A stretch of DNA of 64,000 bases from Pseudomonas sp. 102515 (GCF_031085165.1 NZ_JAVHTY010000003.1:620001-684000); one strand, 5' to 3'. Positions 43,247-53,561 are shown, numbered from the stretch's first letter. A program made the numbers and translations. Notes: a model not told the origin generated them from the sequence alone.

Positions 43247-45202
43247 ATGCAGCTGTATCTCTGCGAAAAACCCTCCCAGGCCAAGGACATCGCCCGTGTC
43301 CTCGGCGCCAGCCGCCGCGGCGAGGGCTGCCTGCAGGGGCAGGGCGTGACCGTGACCTGGTGCATCGGCCACCTGCTGGAAACGGCGCCACCGGACGCCT
43401 ACGACGCCCGCTACAAGCGCTGGTCGCTGGACGACCTGCCCATCGTCCCCGAGCAGTGGAAGTTGCAGGTCAAGAAGACCACTGGCAGCCAGTTCAAGGC
43501 GGTCAAGCGCCTGCTGGGCGAGGCCAGCGAACTGGTGATCGCCACCGACGCCGATCGCGAAGGCGAGATGATCGCCCGCGAGCTGGTGGAGCACTGCCGC
43601 TATCGGGGGCCGATTCGCCGGCTGTGGCTGTCGGCGCTGGATGACGTCTCCATCCGCCGCGCCCTGGCCGCGCTCAAACCCGGTGCCGAGACCTATGGGC
43701 TCTATCAGTCCGCCCTGGGACGCTCGCGCGCCGACTGGCTGATCGGCATGAACATGAGCCGGTTGTTCACCCTGCTGGGGCGTCGCTCCGGCTACCAAGG
43801 CGTGCTCTCGGTCGGGCGGGTACAGACCCCGACCCTGCGCCTGGTGGTGGACCGTGATCGCGCCATCGCCGCCTTCGTGCCAGTGCCCTTCTGGACCGTG
43901 GAGGCGACCCTGGACGCCTCGGGTAGTCGCTTCCAAGCGCAGTGGCAGCCGCCAGAGGACGTCTGTGACGACCAGGGTCGCTGCCTAAAGCCCGAGGTGG
44001 CCCAGGCGGCGGCGAAGGCCATCGAGGCGGCCGGGCAGGCGCGACTGATCAAGCTCAAGACCGAGCGTATCCGCGAGGCAGCGCCCTTGCCCTTCGATCT
44101 GGGCACCCTGCAGGAGGTCTGCTCCAAACGTTTTAATCTCGGCGCCCAACAAACCCTGGACGTGGCCCAGGCGCTCTACGAAAAGTACAAGCTGATCACC
44201 TATCCGCGCAGCGATTGCGGCTATCTGCCGCTGTCGCAGCACGGCGAGGCGCCGGCGCTATTGGCCGCCTTGCTGAGCGCCGATAGCAGCCTCGCACCCC
44301 TGCGCGACCATCTGGATGCCAGTCGCCGCTCACGGGCCTGGAACGATGCGAAGGTCAGCGCCCACCACGGCATCATCCCGACTCGGGTGACCCGCGACCT
44401 GGGACGCCTGAGCCCGCAGGAGCGCAATGTCTATGGCCTGATCCGCGCCCGTTACCTGGCGCAGTTCCTGCCGCAGCACGAATTCGATCGCACCCAGGCC
44501 GACTTCGAGGCGGGCGGCGAACGGCTGCGGGCCACCGGCAAGCGGTTGGTGGAAGCGGGCTGGCGTCGCGCCTTGCCCGAGTCGCTCACGCCGCCCAAGG
44601 GGCGCGAGGCCCCGCCGCCCCAGGCACTGCCCGCCTTGCGCGAGGGAGAGTCCTATCCGGTGGTGGAGGTGCGCTGCAAGGATCAGTTGACCCAGCCGCC
44701 TAAGCCTTTCACCGAGGGTGATCTGATCAAGGCGATGAAGAATGTCGCCAAGCTGGTGGAGGATCCGGCGCTCAAGCAGAAGCTCAAGGACACCACCGGC
44801 ATTGGCACCGAGGCGACTCGCGCCAGCATCATCCAGGGCCTGCTGGACCGCGGCTACCTGATCAAGCAGGGCAAGGCCCTGGCGGCGACGCCGGCGGCCT
44901 TCGGCCTGATCGACGCCGTGCCCCGGGCCATCGCCGATCCAGGCACCACGGCGCTCTGGGAGCAGGCGCTGGATCGGGTGCAGGAAGGCGAATTGAGCCT
45001 GGCCGAATTCGTCACCAAGCAGTCGGCCTGGATGGGCAAGCAGGTGGAGCGCTGTCTGGGCCTGACCCTGACCATCAGCGGTCCGCCGCCGGCGGGCAAG
45101 GGCGCGCCCTGGAAGAAGCGGCGTACGGGCGGGACCAAGGCCAAAGCCAAGCCGGGTGGTGCGCCGACGCGCGCGCGCAAGCCGAGGGTCAAGCCTGGCT
45201 GA
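43247..45202 (+). CDS. topB: DNA topoisomerase III
   Basis: 651-aa type IA topoisomerase that decatenates DNA during replication and recombination. ATG 43247 begins the conserved MQLYLCEKPSQAKDIARVLG; the open frame upstream of it is not conserved in character. The Toprim acidic cluster is IATDADREGEMIARELVEH, the catalytic tyrosine is Tyr319 in LITYPRSDCGYLPL, and SVGRVQTPTLRLVVDRD is also present. The C-terminus is a Lys/Arg/Gly-rich tail (KKRRTGGTKAKAKPGG) without zinc fingers, as in E. coli TopB. Confidence 0.97.
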   Translation: MQLYLCEKPSQAKDIARVLGASRRGEGCLQGQGVTVTWCIGHLLETAPPDAYDARYKRWSLDDLPIVPEQWKLQVKKTTGSQFKAVKRLLGEASELVIATDADREGEMIARELVEHCRYRGPIRRLWLSALDDVSIRRALAALKPGAETYGLYQSALGRSRADWLIGMNMSRLFTLLGRRSGYQGVLSVGRVQTPTLRLVVDRDRAIAAFVPVPFWTVEATLDASGSRFQAQWQPPEDVCDDQGRCLKPEVAQAAAKAIEAAGQARLIKLKTERIREAAPLPFDLGTLQEVCSKRFNLGAQQTLDVAQALYEKYKLITYPRSDCGYLPLSQHGEAPALLAALLSADSSLAPLRDHLDASRRSRAWNDAKVSAHHGIIPTRVTRDLGRLSPQERNVYGLIRARYLAQFLPQHEFDRTQADFEAGGERLRATGKRLVEAGWRRALPESLTPPKGREAPPPQALPALREGESYPVVEVRCKDQLTQPPKPFTEGDLIKAMKNVAKLVEDPALKQKLKDTTGIGTEATRASIIQGLLDRGYLIKQGKALAATPAAFGLIDAVPRAIADPGTTALWEQALDRVQEGELSLAEFVTKQSAWMGKQVERCLGLTLTISGPPPAGKGAPWKKRRTGGTKAKAKPGGAPTRARKPRVKPG

Positions 45203-45338
45203 GGGCGGCGTGGAGATCAGGAGGTGCAGTCGCTGGAGCTGGCCTTAGCCTGGGCGTCGCGAATCACTATCGCAGTAACACTGGAACAATATTGAGACTC
45301 ACGTCTGGAGGAGAAGCCCACTACCGCTCCAGACCGCT

Positions 45339-45371
45339 CCCTCTCCCAGTGGGAGAGGGTCGGGGTGGGGG
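45339..45371. repeat. Palindromic intergenic repeat (copy D)
   Basis: CCCTCTCCCAGTGGGAGAGG is a perfect inner hairpin, followed by GTCGGGGTGGGGG, the inverse orientation of copy A. Lies at the end of the small gene at 45390 and may help end its transcript. Confidence 0.65.
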
Positions 45372-45389
45372 CGCGAGGCCCCGCGTGAC

Positions 45390-45698
45390 TTATTTCTTCT
45401 CGAACGCCGCCGCGGCAGTGGCATAGGCCGCTTCGTGATAGTCGAATTCGGCGGACTGCACCAGCAGGGTTTCCTCGTCCTCGGTGAAGGCGATCACCGG
45501 GCGATAGGACAGGCCGTCGGCCTTGATCTCGGCTTCGTCGATGAGCTTGGAAAGATCGAAGGCGAAGTCGCCGCAGATGGCCTTGGCCTGGGCGTCGGTG
45601 ATGCCGTGCTTCTTCAGGGCATCGCGTAGCAGGGTGCTCCACTGGTATTGAAACTGGATACCCAGTTTGGCGTAGCTGGGACCGTAGTCGATTTCCAT
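45390..45698 (-). CDS. Conserved-looking hypothetical protein, 102 aa
   Basis: An acidic soluble protein without signal or membrane segments (MEIDYGPSYAKLGIQFQYQW; later TDAQAKAICGDFAFDLSKLI). A single Cys lies in AICGDFAF. No domain recognised. It has regular high-GC codon use in this frame and is flanked by gaps, so it is probably monocistronic. Function unknown. Confidence 0.75.
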   Translation of the reverse strand: MEIDYGPSYAKLGIQFQYQWSTLLRDALKKHGITDAQAKAICGDFAFDLSKLIDEAEIKADGLSYRPVIAFTEDEETLLVQSAEFDYHEAAYATAAAAFEKK

Positions 45699-45873
45699 GA
45701 GTGTGTAACCGGGGCTTGGGAGGAGGGGGCGAACTCGCCACAGTGGCCAGCGAAATGACCGTTGTGAGCGCTGCCGGTGGCACTACGATGGCGTGCCCCA
45801 AAGCCCAGGCAAAGGGGGGCGGGCCGGACGGCCAAATCTAATGACCGAGAGGCCCGCACCCAGGGACGAGCGG

Positions 45874-47181
45874 TTATTCGTGGACGATGCGCGAGTGATC
45901 GCGGGTGTCCTTCATGAAGACGTAGACCAGCAGCGAGCAGGCGATGCAGCCGGTCACGTACCAGTAGTAGCCGCTTTCCATGCCGATGCTCTTGAACCAC
46001 AGCGCCAGGTATTCGGCGGTGCCGCCGAAGATGGACACGGTCAGCGCATAGGGCAGGCCGACGCCCAGGGCGCGGATCTCGGTGGGGAACAGCTCGGCCT
46101 TCACCACGGCGTTGATCGAGGTGTAGAAGCTGACGATCACCAGCGCCACCATGATCAGGCCGAAGGCGCCCCACCAGGTGGTGACGCTACCCAGGGCGGT
46201 CAGGATCGGATAGGTGAACAGCGTGCCGAGCACGCCGAAGGCGATCAGCACCGGGCGCCGGCCGACGCGGTCGGAGAGGGCGCCGACGACGGGCTGCAGC
46301 AGCATGAACAGGAACAGCGTCGCCGCCGAGATGGAGGTGGCGTCGGTCTTGCTCATGCCCACCGAGTTGACCAGGTACTTCTGCATGTAGGTGGTGTAGG
46401 TGTAGAAGGCCAGGGTACCACCCATGGTCAGGCCGACCACGGTGAGGAATTCCTTGGGGTGGCGTGCCAGGGTGCGCATCAGGGATTCCTTGGACTTCTC
46501 GGCCTTCTTGAAGGAGCTGGTCTCTTCCATGCCGCGGCGCAGGTAGAGCGCGGTCACGGCGCAGGCGGCGCCGATCAGGAAGGGAATGCGCCAGCCCCAG
46601 CTTTCCAGCTGTTCGACGGTCAGGGTCTGTTGCAGCACGATCAGGGTGGCCAGGGCCAGTAGCTGGCCGGAGATCAGGGTGACGTACTGGAAGCTGGAGT
46701 AGAAACCACGGCTTTCCTTGGTCGCCATCTCGCTCAGGTAGGTGGCGGAGGTGCCGTATTCACCTCCGACCGAAAGGCCCTGCAGCAGCCGCGCCAGCAC
46801 CAGCATGATGGGGGCGGCGACACCGATGGTGGTGTAGCTGGGGGTGAGGGCGATGATCAGCGAGCCGGCGCACATCATGATCACCGAGACCATCAGCGCG
46901 GACTTGCGGCCGGCCTTGTCGGCATAGAGGCCCATCAGCCAGCCGCCGATGGGGCGCATGAGAAAGCCCACGGCAAAGATGGCGGCGACGTTGAGCAGCT
47001 GGGCGGTCTGGTCGCCCTTGGGAAAGAAGGCCTTGGCGAAATACAGCGAGAAGGCGGCGTAGACGTACCAGTCGTACCATTCGACCAGGTTGCCGACGGA
47101 ACCGCTGAAGATGGATTTGATGCGCTGCGAGGTGGTCTTGGGCGCGGTCTGGCCGGCCGCGAGGGTAGCGGTGCTATCCAC
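45874..47181 (-). CDS. kgtP: Alpha-ketoglutarate permease, MHS-family MFS (KgtP)
   Basis: About 435 aa from GTG 47181, chosen because it has RBS GAGGAA and lies downstream of a sigma54 promoter; the longer frame from 47259 would start inside that promoter. Twelve-helix proton symporter closely following E. coli KgtP: SGSVGNLVEWYDWYVYAAFS, FLMRPIGGWLMGLYADKAGR, GLSVGGEYGTSATYLSEMA, FYSSFQYVTLISGQLLAL and AELFPTEIRALGVGLPYA. Imports 2-oxoglutarate across the inner membrane. Immediately downstream of a DctBD/MifSR-like pair. Confidence 0.93.
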   Translation of the reverse strand: MDSTATLAAGQTAPKTTSQRIKSIFSGSVGNLVEWYDWYVYAAFSLYFAKAFFPKGDQTAQLLNVAAIFAVGFLMRPIGGWLMGLYADKAGRKSALMVSVIMMCAGSLIIALTPSYTTIGVAAPIMLVLARLLQGLSVGGEYGTSATYLSEMATKESRGFYSSFQYVTLISGQLLALATLIVLQQTLTVEQLESWGWRIPFLIGAACAVTALYLRRGMEETSSFKKAEKSKESLMRTLARHPKEFLTVVGLTMGGTLAFYTYTTYMQKYLVNSVGMSKTDATSISAATLFLFMLLQPVVGALSDRVGRRPVLIAFGVLGTLFTYPILTALGSVTTWWGAFGLIMVALVIVSFYTSINAVVKAELFPTEIRALGVGLPYALTVSIFGGTAEYLALWFKSIGMESGYYWYVTGCIACSLLVYVFMKDTRDHSRIVHE

Positions 47182-47237
47182 AGGGATGTTCCTCTTGTCG
47201 TTGTTATTAGGGCGCTCGGGGCGTCGACAAGGGCTAT

Positions 47238-47253
47238 AGCAGGGGGCGTGCCA
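47238..47253 (-). promoter_or_regulatory. Sigma54 (-24/-12) promoter of kgtP
   Basis: On the minus strand TGGCACGCCCCCTGCT, matching TGGCACG-N4-TTGCT except one base, with the GG and GC elements ten bases apart. Predicted start near 47227, about 46 bases before the GTG. Confidence 0.85.
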
Positions 47254-47294
47254 GGTCACGAAGCCGCGTCCTGACTGGGTTTTTCAGCGGGGAT

Positions 47295-47310
47295 CGGCGA
47301 AAGATCGCCG
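47295..47310. promoter_or_regulatory. Perfect 6-4-6 inverted repeat upstream of kgtP, likely activator site
   Basis: CGGCGAAAGATCGCCG lies about 42 bases upstream of the -24 element, between the response-regulator stop and the promoter. It has no T-run on either side, so an enhancer site for the adjacent DctD-like regulator is more likely than a terminator. Confidence 0.6.
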
Positions 47311-47350
47311 AAACCCATCTAGCAATGAGCGGATTTCCGCCTATGGCGCC

Positions 47351-48676
47351 TCAGTCGTCGTCGCGGAAGTCGGCGCGCACCAGACCATGGCGCTGCATCT
47401 TCTCGTTGAGGGTGCGCCGCGGCAGTTGCAACTCGTCCATCACCGCCTTGATCTCGCCGCCATGGCGAGCCAGGGCCGCGCGCAGACACTGGGCCTCGAA
47501 GGCTTCCAGCTGATCGGCCAGGGAATGGCCCTGGGCCGCGGCCGGCGTGCCCAGGCCGAGCACCTCGCGTTCGGCGGCGTTGGCCAGTTCACGGACATTG
47601 CCCGGCCAGCCGTGACAGAGCAACTGGGCCAGCCGCGCCGCGCCGGGCGGGGTGACCGGGCGCCCCAGGCGGGCGCCGGCCTCGGCGAGAAAGTGATCGA
47701 ACAGCAGCGGAATGTCTTCGCGCCGCGCCCGCAACGGCGGCAGGTGCAGCTCGGCGACGTTGAGGCGGTAGGCCAGGTCCTCGCGAAAGCGCCCGGCGCG
47801 GGCCTCTTCCAGCAGGTCCGGCTTGGTGGCGGCGACGATGCGCAGGTCGAGGTCGATGCTCTGGTTGGAACCGAGGCGCTCCAGGCGCTGCTCCTGCAAC
47901 ACGCGCAGCAGCTTGACCTGCTGCGCCAGGGGCATGCTCTCGATCTCGTCGAGAAACAGGGTGCCGCCGTTGGCGTATTCCAGCTTGCCGATGCGCTTGC
48001 CCTGGGCGCCGGTGAAGGCGCCGCTCTCGTGGCCGAACAACTCGCTCTCGAACAGCTGCTCGGGAATGGCCGCGCAGTTGAGCGCGACGAAGGCCTTGCC
48101 GGCTCGGGGACCGAAGTCGTGCAGGCAACGGGCGACCAGTTCCTTGCCGCTGCCGGTCTCGCCGCGCAGCAGCACGTTGACCGGTGTCGGCGCCAGATCG
48201 AGGATCTGCTGGCGCAAGCGCACGAGGCCGGGCGAGACGCCGAGCAGCCGGCGGGCGAGGGCGCTCTGGTCGTCGACCCGTCGGTGCAGCTGGCGGTTCT
48301 CCAGCACCAGCCGGCGCTTTTCCAGGGCGCGGCCGAGATCGCCGAGCAAGGCCTCGGGGCTGAAGGGTTTTTCCAGGAAGTCGTAGGCGCCCTGGCGCAT
48401 GGCGCTGACCGCCAGGGCGACATCGCCGTGGGCGGTGAGCAGGATCACCGGCAGGTCGGGATCCAGCGCCTGCAGCCGGTCCAGCAGGGCCAGGCCGTCC
48501 ATGCCGGGCATGCGCACGTCGCTGACCACCACGCCGGCGAAATCCGGCGTCACGGCCGCCAGGCAGTCTTCGGCGCGGGCGAACAGCCGCACCTGATGCC
48601 CCGACAGCTCCAGCCACTGGCGCACCGCTTCGCGGATGCTGGCTTCGTCGTCGACCAGATAGACCTGGGCTTGCAT
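47351..48676 (-). CDS. DctD/MifR-type sigma54-dependent response regulator
   Basis: 441 aa. Receiver domain with phospho-acceptor Asp53 (GVVVSDVRMPGMDGLALL) and the Lys in FLEKPFSPEALL. AAA+ domain with Walker A GETGSGKELVARCLH, sigma54 loop ESGAFTGAQGK and Walker B GTLFLDEIESM. Fis-type helix-turn-helix at the C-terminus (AVMDELQLPRRTLNEKMQRH). It activates RpoN promoters, here probably kgtP, which has a -24/-12 element and a dyad just upstream. DctD activates C4-dicarboxylate genes; P. aeruginosa MifR activates 2-oxoglutarate uptake, so MifR fits the neighbour better. Confidence 0.92.
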   Translation of the reverse strand: MQAQVYLVDDEASIREAVRQWLELSGHQVRLFARAEDCLAAVTPDFAGVVVSDVRMPGMDGLALLDRLQALDPDLPVILLTAHGDVALAVSAMRQGAYDFLEKPFSPEALLGDLGRALEKRRLVLENRQLHRRVDDQSALARRLLGVSPGLVRLRQQILDLAPTPVNVLLRGETGSGKELVARCLHDFGPRAGKAFVALNCAAIPEQLFESELFGHESGAFTGAQGKRIGKLEYANGGTLFLDEIESMPLAQQVKLLRVLQEQRLERLGSNQSIDLDLRIVAATKPDLLEEARAGRFREDLAYRLNVAELHLPPLRARREDIPLLFDHFLAEAGARLGRPVTPPGAARLAQLLCHGWPGNVRELANAAEREVLGLGTPAAAQGHSLADQLEAFEAQCLRAALARHGGEIKAVMDELQLPRRTLNEKMQRHGLVRADFRDDD

Positions 48677-48782
48677 GGGGGCGTCCTCTCGCGGCCGGTG
48701 GCCGCTACCTTGCCCGAACGTTGGCAGCCGGTCGAGTCCCCGACTGGGCGCCGGTTCAGCGGTGCGGTAGTCCGCGTGGGCG

Positions 48783-50531
48783 CTAGCCGGTTTCGGCCAC
48801 CGCAGGCAGTCGCAGCTGGAACACCGCGCCCTCGGCGCCGTTGCGCGCGTCCAGGCTGCCGCCCTGAGCCTGGACGATGGCCGAGGACACCGCCAGGCCG
48901 AGGCCCAGGCCTTCGCCGACCGGCTTGGTGGTGAAGAAGGGATCGAACACCTGGTCGAGGTGCTCGGCGGCGATGCCGCCGCCGTTGTCGGCCACCTCCA
49001 GCAACCAGTTTTCCCCCTCCCGCGCGAGGCTGACTCGGACCTGCGGCCGGGGTCGCTCCGCCACGGCGTCCAGGGCGTTGCGCAGCAGGTTGACCAGCAC
49101 CTGCTCGAGGCGGATGGGATCGCCCAGCAGCCAGGCCGGGCGCGGCAGTTCCAGCACGAGTTCGACGGCCAGCTCGGCGCGCCGCGCCTCCAGCAACTCC
49201 AGCGCCTGGTCCACCACCCGGGCCAGATCGACCCGCTCGCGCAGCCCGGCAGGCGTCTTGCGCGCATAGGTCTTGAGGTGGGCGGTGAGGCCGCTCATGC
49301 GGGTCAGCAGGCCATCGAGGCGCTCCAGGGCGGCGCGGGCTTCGTCCAGCCGACCGTGATCCAGCAGCAGGCGCAGACTCGCCAGGTGCATGCGCTGGGC
49401 GGTGAGTGGCTGGTTGAGTTCGTGCACCAGGGCCGCCGACATCTGCCCCAGGGCGGCCAGCTTGGCGGCCTGCACCAGGCCATCCTGGGCGGTGCGCAAT
49501 TCGGCGGTGCGGGCCTCCACCAGCTGCTCCAGTTCCAGGCGACTGCGCTGGCGCAGGCGCTGCAGGCGGCGCCGTTGCGCCCACAGGAGACCGGCGCAGA
49601 CCAGCAGCAGCCAGACGCAGGCGGCGGCCAGCGCCGCGCCCGGGCCGCCGCCCTGCAGGTCCTGGGTAGGCCGGAGCAGGTGCAGGGTCCAGCCTTCGCT
49701 GGGCAGCGGCAGGCTGTCCCAGAGGTAGTCGGCGCTGCCTTCGGGGGCCTGGATGTGCGCTACCTGGCGCTGCTCGCCGAGCACCCGCTCCTGGCGATAG
49801 GGCAGGGGTTGCAGGGTGCGCCTGTCGTATTGGCGGGTGGTGGCCAATTCGGCGCGATCGGCCGGGGTCAGCTCGCGCAGCAGGCGATAACGCCAGGCCG
49901 GGCGATTGGCGGCAAAGACCACACCGCGGGCATCGCTCACCAGCAGGACCTCGGGATGCTCGCCCCAGCGTGCCTCGATGGCGGGAAATTCCAGCTTGAC
50001 CACCACGGCGCCGAGAAAGCGCCCCTGGGCGTCCAGCACCGCGTGGGAGAGGAAATAGCCGGGAATGCCGGTGGTGACCCCCACGGCATAGAAGCGGCCG
50101 CTGCCGCCGGCGAGGGTCTCGCGGAAATAGGGCCGGAAGCCGTAGTTGTGGCCGACATAGCTGGAGGGCAGCCGCCAGTTGCTGGCACCGATGGCCAGCC
50201 CCGTGCGATCCAGCAGCTCCAGGGTCGAGGACTGGGCGGCCGTGTTCAGGCGCTCCAGCTTGAGATTGAGGCGCTCGGTGGCGGCGGCATCGGGCGGGGT
50301 GGTGAGCGCGGCGATCAGCTCCGGGTCCTGGGCCAGCACCGTCGGCAGGGCGCGAAAGCGGTCGATCAGGGTCTGCAGGCCGCTGGCATGCAGGCGCAAC
50401 TGTTCCTGGCCGAGCAGGCTGGCCTCGGCCAGGCTCGCCTGTTCGGCGCGGTGCCAGGCCTGGCTTCCCAGCAACAGGCAGCCGAGCAGGGCGAGCAGCA
50501 GGACCGGCAGCAGGCGTAGGGCTTGGGGCAT
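48783..50531 (-). CDS. DctB/MifS-type sensor histidine kinase
   Basis: 582 aa. N-terminal membrane segment ([20 protein letters not shown]), a periplasmic double-Cache domain ([40 protein letters not shown]), a second membrane segment at about 297-318, a coiled linker, the H-box with His370 ([18 protein letters not shown]), and ATPase motifs ([44 protein letters not shown]). It senses a periplasmic dicarboxylate, probably 2-oxoglutarate given the adjacent kgtP, and phosphorylates the regulator encoded 106 bases downstream. Confidence 0.92.
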   Translation of the reverse strand: MPQALRLLPVLLLALLGCLLLGSQAWHRAEQASLAEASLLGQEQLRLHASGLQTLIDRFRALPTVLAQDPELIAALTTPPDAAATERLNLKLERLNTAAQSSTLELLDRTGLAIGASNWRLPSSYVGHNYGFRPYFRETLAGGSGRFYAVGVTTGIPGYFLSHAVLDAQGRFLGAVVVKLEFPAIEARWGEHPEVLLVSDARGVVFAANRPAWRYRLLRELTPADRAELATTRQYDRRTLQPLPYRQERVLGEQRQVAHIQAPEGSADYLWDSLPLPSEGWTLHLLRPTQDLQGGGPGAALAAACVWLLLVCAGLLWAQRRRLQRLRQRSRLELEQLVEARTAELRTAQDGLVQAAKLAALGQMSAALVHELNQPLTAQRMHLASLRLLLDHGRLDEARAALERLDGLLTRMSGLTAHLKTYARKTPAGLRERVDLARVVDQALELLEARRAELAVELVLELPRPAWLLGDPIRLEQVLVNLLRNALDAVAERPRPQVRVSLAREGENWLLEVADNGGGIAAEHLDQVFDPFFTTKPVGEGLGLGLAVSSAIVQAQGGSLDARNGAEGAVFQLRLPAVAETG

Positions 50532-50585
50532 GGCAGGGGACCGCGACAGGGATGGCCGGACGATAGCACGGCGGGAGAGGCCGGC

Positions 50586-51899
50586 TCAGGCCGAGGCGGC
50601 GGTGCGCTGGGCGATCTGCTCGGGCTGGAAATCGCAGGTGAAGCAGCTGCCCTCGCCGGGCACGCTGTGGATATCCAGGCCGCCGCGATGGCGGATCAGC
50701 ACGTGCTTGACGATGGCCAGGCCCAGGCCGGTGCCGCCGGTGCTGGAGGCGCGGCTGGCGTCGAGGCGATAGAAGCGCTCGGTCAGGCGCGGCAGGTGGC
50801 GGGCGTCGATACCGGGACCATTGTCCTGCACCGCGACGTGGGCGCCTTCGGCGTCCTGCCAGGCACGCACCCGCACCTCGCCGCCCTCGGGACTGTACTT
50901 GACCGCGTTGAACACCAGGTTGGAAAAGCAGCTGCGCAATTCGGTCTCGCTGCCCAGCAGCGCCAGGCCCGGCTCGCACTCCAGGCTCAGCCGGTGGCCA
51001 ACAGCGCCGGACAGGGCGCGGCCGTCCTGCAGGATGGAGGCGAGCAGCGGCTCCAGGGCCACCGGGCGGTTGTCGGCGGGATAGTCGGTGGCTTCCAGGC
51101 GCGCCAGCAGCAGCAGGTCGTCGATGGTGTGCTGCATGCGTCCGGCCTGCTGCTGCATCTGCCCCAGTGCTCGCCGCCAGCGCGGGGTGGCATGGTCGGC
51201 GTTGTCCAGCAGGGTCTCCAGGTAGCCGGTGATCACCGTCAGCGGAGTGCGCAACTCATGGGAGACGTTGGCGACGAAATCCTTGCGCATCTGTTCCAGC
51301 TGGTGGAGGCGGGTCACGTCGCGCACCAGCAGCAACCGATCGCCCTCGCCGAAGCGGGTGACCAGGATGTGCAGGTATTCATCGTCGTTGAGCGGCGAGG
51401 CCAGTTCCAGCGGCTCGCCGTAGTCGCCGCCGAGGAAGTAGTCGGAAAAGCGCGGATGGCGCACCAGGTTGGTGATGGGTTGGCCAAGATCCTGGGGCTG
51501 GCGCAGGCCCAGCAGGGTTTCCGCGGCGCGATTCCACCACTCCAGGTTGCCGTGGCGATCCACCAGGATGATGGCGTCGCGCAGGGCCTCGGTGGAGGCC
51601 TGGGCGCGGCCGATGACGGCGAGCAGTTCCTCGCGCTGACGCTGTTCGTGGCGCTGGCGGCGATAGAGCCGGTCGAGCACCTCGCCCCATAGCCCTTCGG
51701 CTTCCGGCGGCGCGCCCGGGGCCTCGCTCAGCAGCCAGGCGTGCAGGCGCAGCAGGTGCCTCAGGGTCACCGCCAGGTAGACCGCCAGTCCCAGGGCCAC
51801 CGCCAGGCCGACATGGCCGAAGAGCCAGCCGGCCAGGGCGCAGCCGGCGACCACGGTCGACAGCTGGGTGGCCAGACGGGAGCGCCAGTTGATGTTCAC
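50586..51899 (-). CDS. phoR: Phosphate regulon sensor kinase PhoR
   Basis: 437 aa. Two short N-terminal membrane segments (residues about 13-48), a linker, a PAS domain (ALRDAIILVDRHGNLEWWNR), an H-box with His214 (RKDFVANVSHELRTPLTVIT) and ATPase motifs (NLVFNAVKYSPEGGEVRV, VQDNGPGIDARHL, GTGLGLAIVKHVLIRHRG). It autophosphorylates and activates PhoB when the Pst system signals low phosphate. Downstream of phoB with an 18-base gap, the usual order. Confidence 0.97.
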   Translation of the reverse strand: MNINWRSRLATQLSTVVAGCALAGWLFGHVGLAVALGLAVYLAVTLRHLLRLHAWLLSEAPGAPPEAEGLWGEVLDRLYRRQRHEQRQREELLAVIGRAQASTEALRDAIILVDRHGNLEWWNRAAETLLGLRQPQDLGQPITNLVRHPRFSDYFLGGDYGEPLELASPLNDDEYLHILVTRFGEGDRLLLVRDVTRLHQLEQMRKDFVANVSHELRTPLTVITGYLETLLDNADHATPRWRRALGQMQQQAGRMQHTIDDLLLLARLEATDYPADNRPVALEPLLASILQDGRALSGAVGHRLSLECEPGLALLGSETELRSCFSNLVFNAVKYSPEGGEVRVRAWQDAEGAHVAVQDNGPGIDARHLPRLTERFYRLDASRASSTGGTGLGLAIVKHVLIRHRGGLDIHSVPGEGSCFTCDFQPEQIAQRTAASA

Positions 51900-51917
51900 G
51901 TCGGCGGTGATCCCGCG

Positions 51918-52607
<690 letters not shown>

Positions 52608-52661
52608 GGAGCGCTCTGCCTCTCGAGTCCTTGCAATGTGCCGTGCATTAGATAGCGCCAA

Positions 52662-52679
52662 TATTGCAGCTATGTGACA
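52662..52679 (-). promoter_or_regulatory. Possible Pho box upstream of phoB
   Basis: On the minus strand TGTCACA-TAGC-TGCAATA resembles two 7-base direct repeats with a 4-base spacer, as in Pho boxes, 55 bases before phoB. The second half-site is degenerate, so this is tentative. Confidence 0.4.
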
Positions 52680-52700
52680 AGGCTGTCATATCTAACTGAA

Positions 52701-52717
52701 ATCCCACAATATGGGAT
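52701..52717. promoter_or_regulatory. Perfect 6-5-6 inverted repeat upstream of the IclR gene, probable operator
   Basis: ATCCCA-CAATA-TGGGAT lies in the AT-rich gap between divergent phoB and the galactonate operon, 50 bases before the regulator ATG. Size and position fit an IclR-family operator. An imperfect second dyad-like stretch (GTATCACATATTGAGAT) follows. Confidence 0.6.
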
Positions 52718-52766
52718 CACGTATCACATATTGAGATTTGCCCGTGAGGCTTCTAAAGTGAAGGCC

Positions 52767-53561
52767 ATGAACGACAACAATTCCAACAAGGGCGAAGCGC
52801 CCAGCGGGGCCCAGGCACTGTTTCGCGGCCTGGCCGTGCTCGAAGCCGTGGCCGCCGGGGCCGACAGCCTGGCCCAGGTCGGCGCCGCCATCGGCTGCAC
52901 CCGCAGCACCACCCATCGCCTGGTCGCCGCCCTGACCCAGGCCGGCTACCTGCGCCATGACGGCGGGCGGCTGATCCTGGGCAGCCATCTCATCGCCCTG
53001 GGCTACCAGGCCCGCGAGCAGCTGCCGCTGACCGGCGTGGCCCGCCCCCATCTGCAACGGCTGGCCCAGCACTGTGGCGACACCGTGCACCTCGGCGTGC
53101 GCGAGGGCGGCGATGTGCTCTATCTCGACAAGCTGCCGGGCAGCAGGGGGCTGGAGATGAGATCTCGCGTCGGCCTGCGCATGCCGCTGGCGCTGACCGG
53201 GGTCGGCAAGGCGCTGATGCTCGATCTCGCCGAGGGCGAATGGGAAGCCCTCTATGGCGAGGGCGTGGCCCGGCGTACCGGCCAGCCCGGCCTGCGCGAG
53301 GACTTCCTACCCTGGGCGGACTACTGCGCGCGCCTGCGGCGCCACGCCGCCGAGGGCTATGCCCTGGATCTGGAAGAGAACGAACTGGGCATCCGCTGCG
53401 TGGCCGCGCCCATCCGCGGCGCCGATGGCGTCATCGTCGCGGCCCTGAGCGTGGCCAGTGCCATTCCCTACATGCCCGAGGCGCGGCTGCATGAATTGCA
53501 GCCCGAGGTCACTGCCTGCGCCCGGGCCATTTCCCGCGAACTCGGCTGGAGTCCTGCATGA
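52767..53561 (+). CDS. IclR-family regulator of the galactonate operon
   Basis: 264 aa from ATG 52767. The winged helix contains AQALFRGLAVLEAVAAGADS, GCTRSTTHRLVAALTQAGYL and LILGSHLIALG. The effector-binding domain has GDTVHLGVREGGDVLYLDKL and ELGIRCVAAPIRGADG. Overlap of its stop with dgoK (ATGA) makes it the first gene of the operon it most likely controls. In E. coli dgoR is a GntR-type gene, so this is a different regulator class. The inducer is probably galactonate or a downstream keto-acid. Confidence 0.9.
   Translation: MNDNNSNKGEAPSGAQALFRGLAVLEAVAAGADSLAQVGAAIGCTRSTTHRLVAALTQAGYLRHDGGRLILGSHLIALGYQAREQLPLTGVARPHLQRLAQHCGDTVHLGVREGGDVLYLDKLPGSRGLEMRSRVGLRMPLALTGVGKALMLDLAEGEWEALYGEGVARRTGQPGLREDFLPWADYCARLRRHAAEGYALDLEENELGIRCVAAPIRGADGVIVAALSVASAIPYMPEARLHELQPEVTACARAISRELGWSPA

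Noticed and set aside
47182..47259. Upstream ATG start for kgtP at 47259
   Set aside because: It would place the start inside the -24/-12 promoter, and the extra residues (MTWHAPCYSPCRRPERP) do not resemble KgtP; GTG 47181 has a proper RBS.
47295..47310. Dyad after the DctD-like gene as a terminator
   Set aside because: No T-run follows on the minus strand, and its distance to the -24 element fits an enhancer site better.
48550..50979. An 809-codon minus-strand frame across the kinase region, and frames opposite it
   Set aside because: Arg/Pro/Ala-rich out-of-frame reading of the histidine kinase and phoR genes; no domain content.
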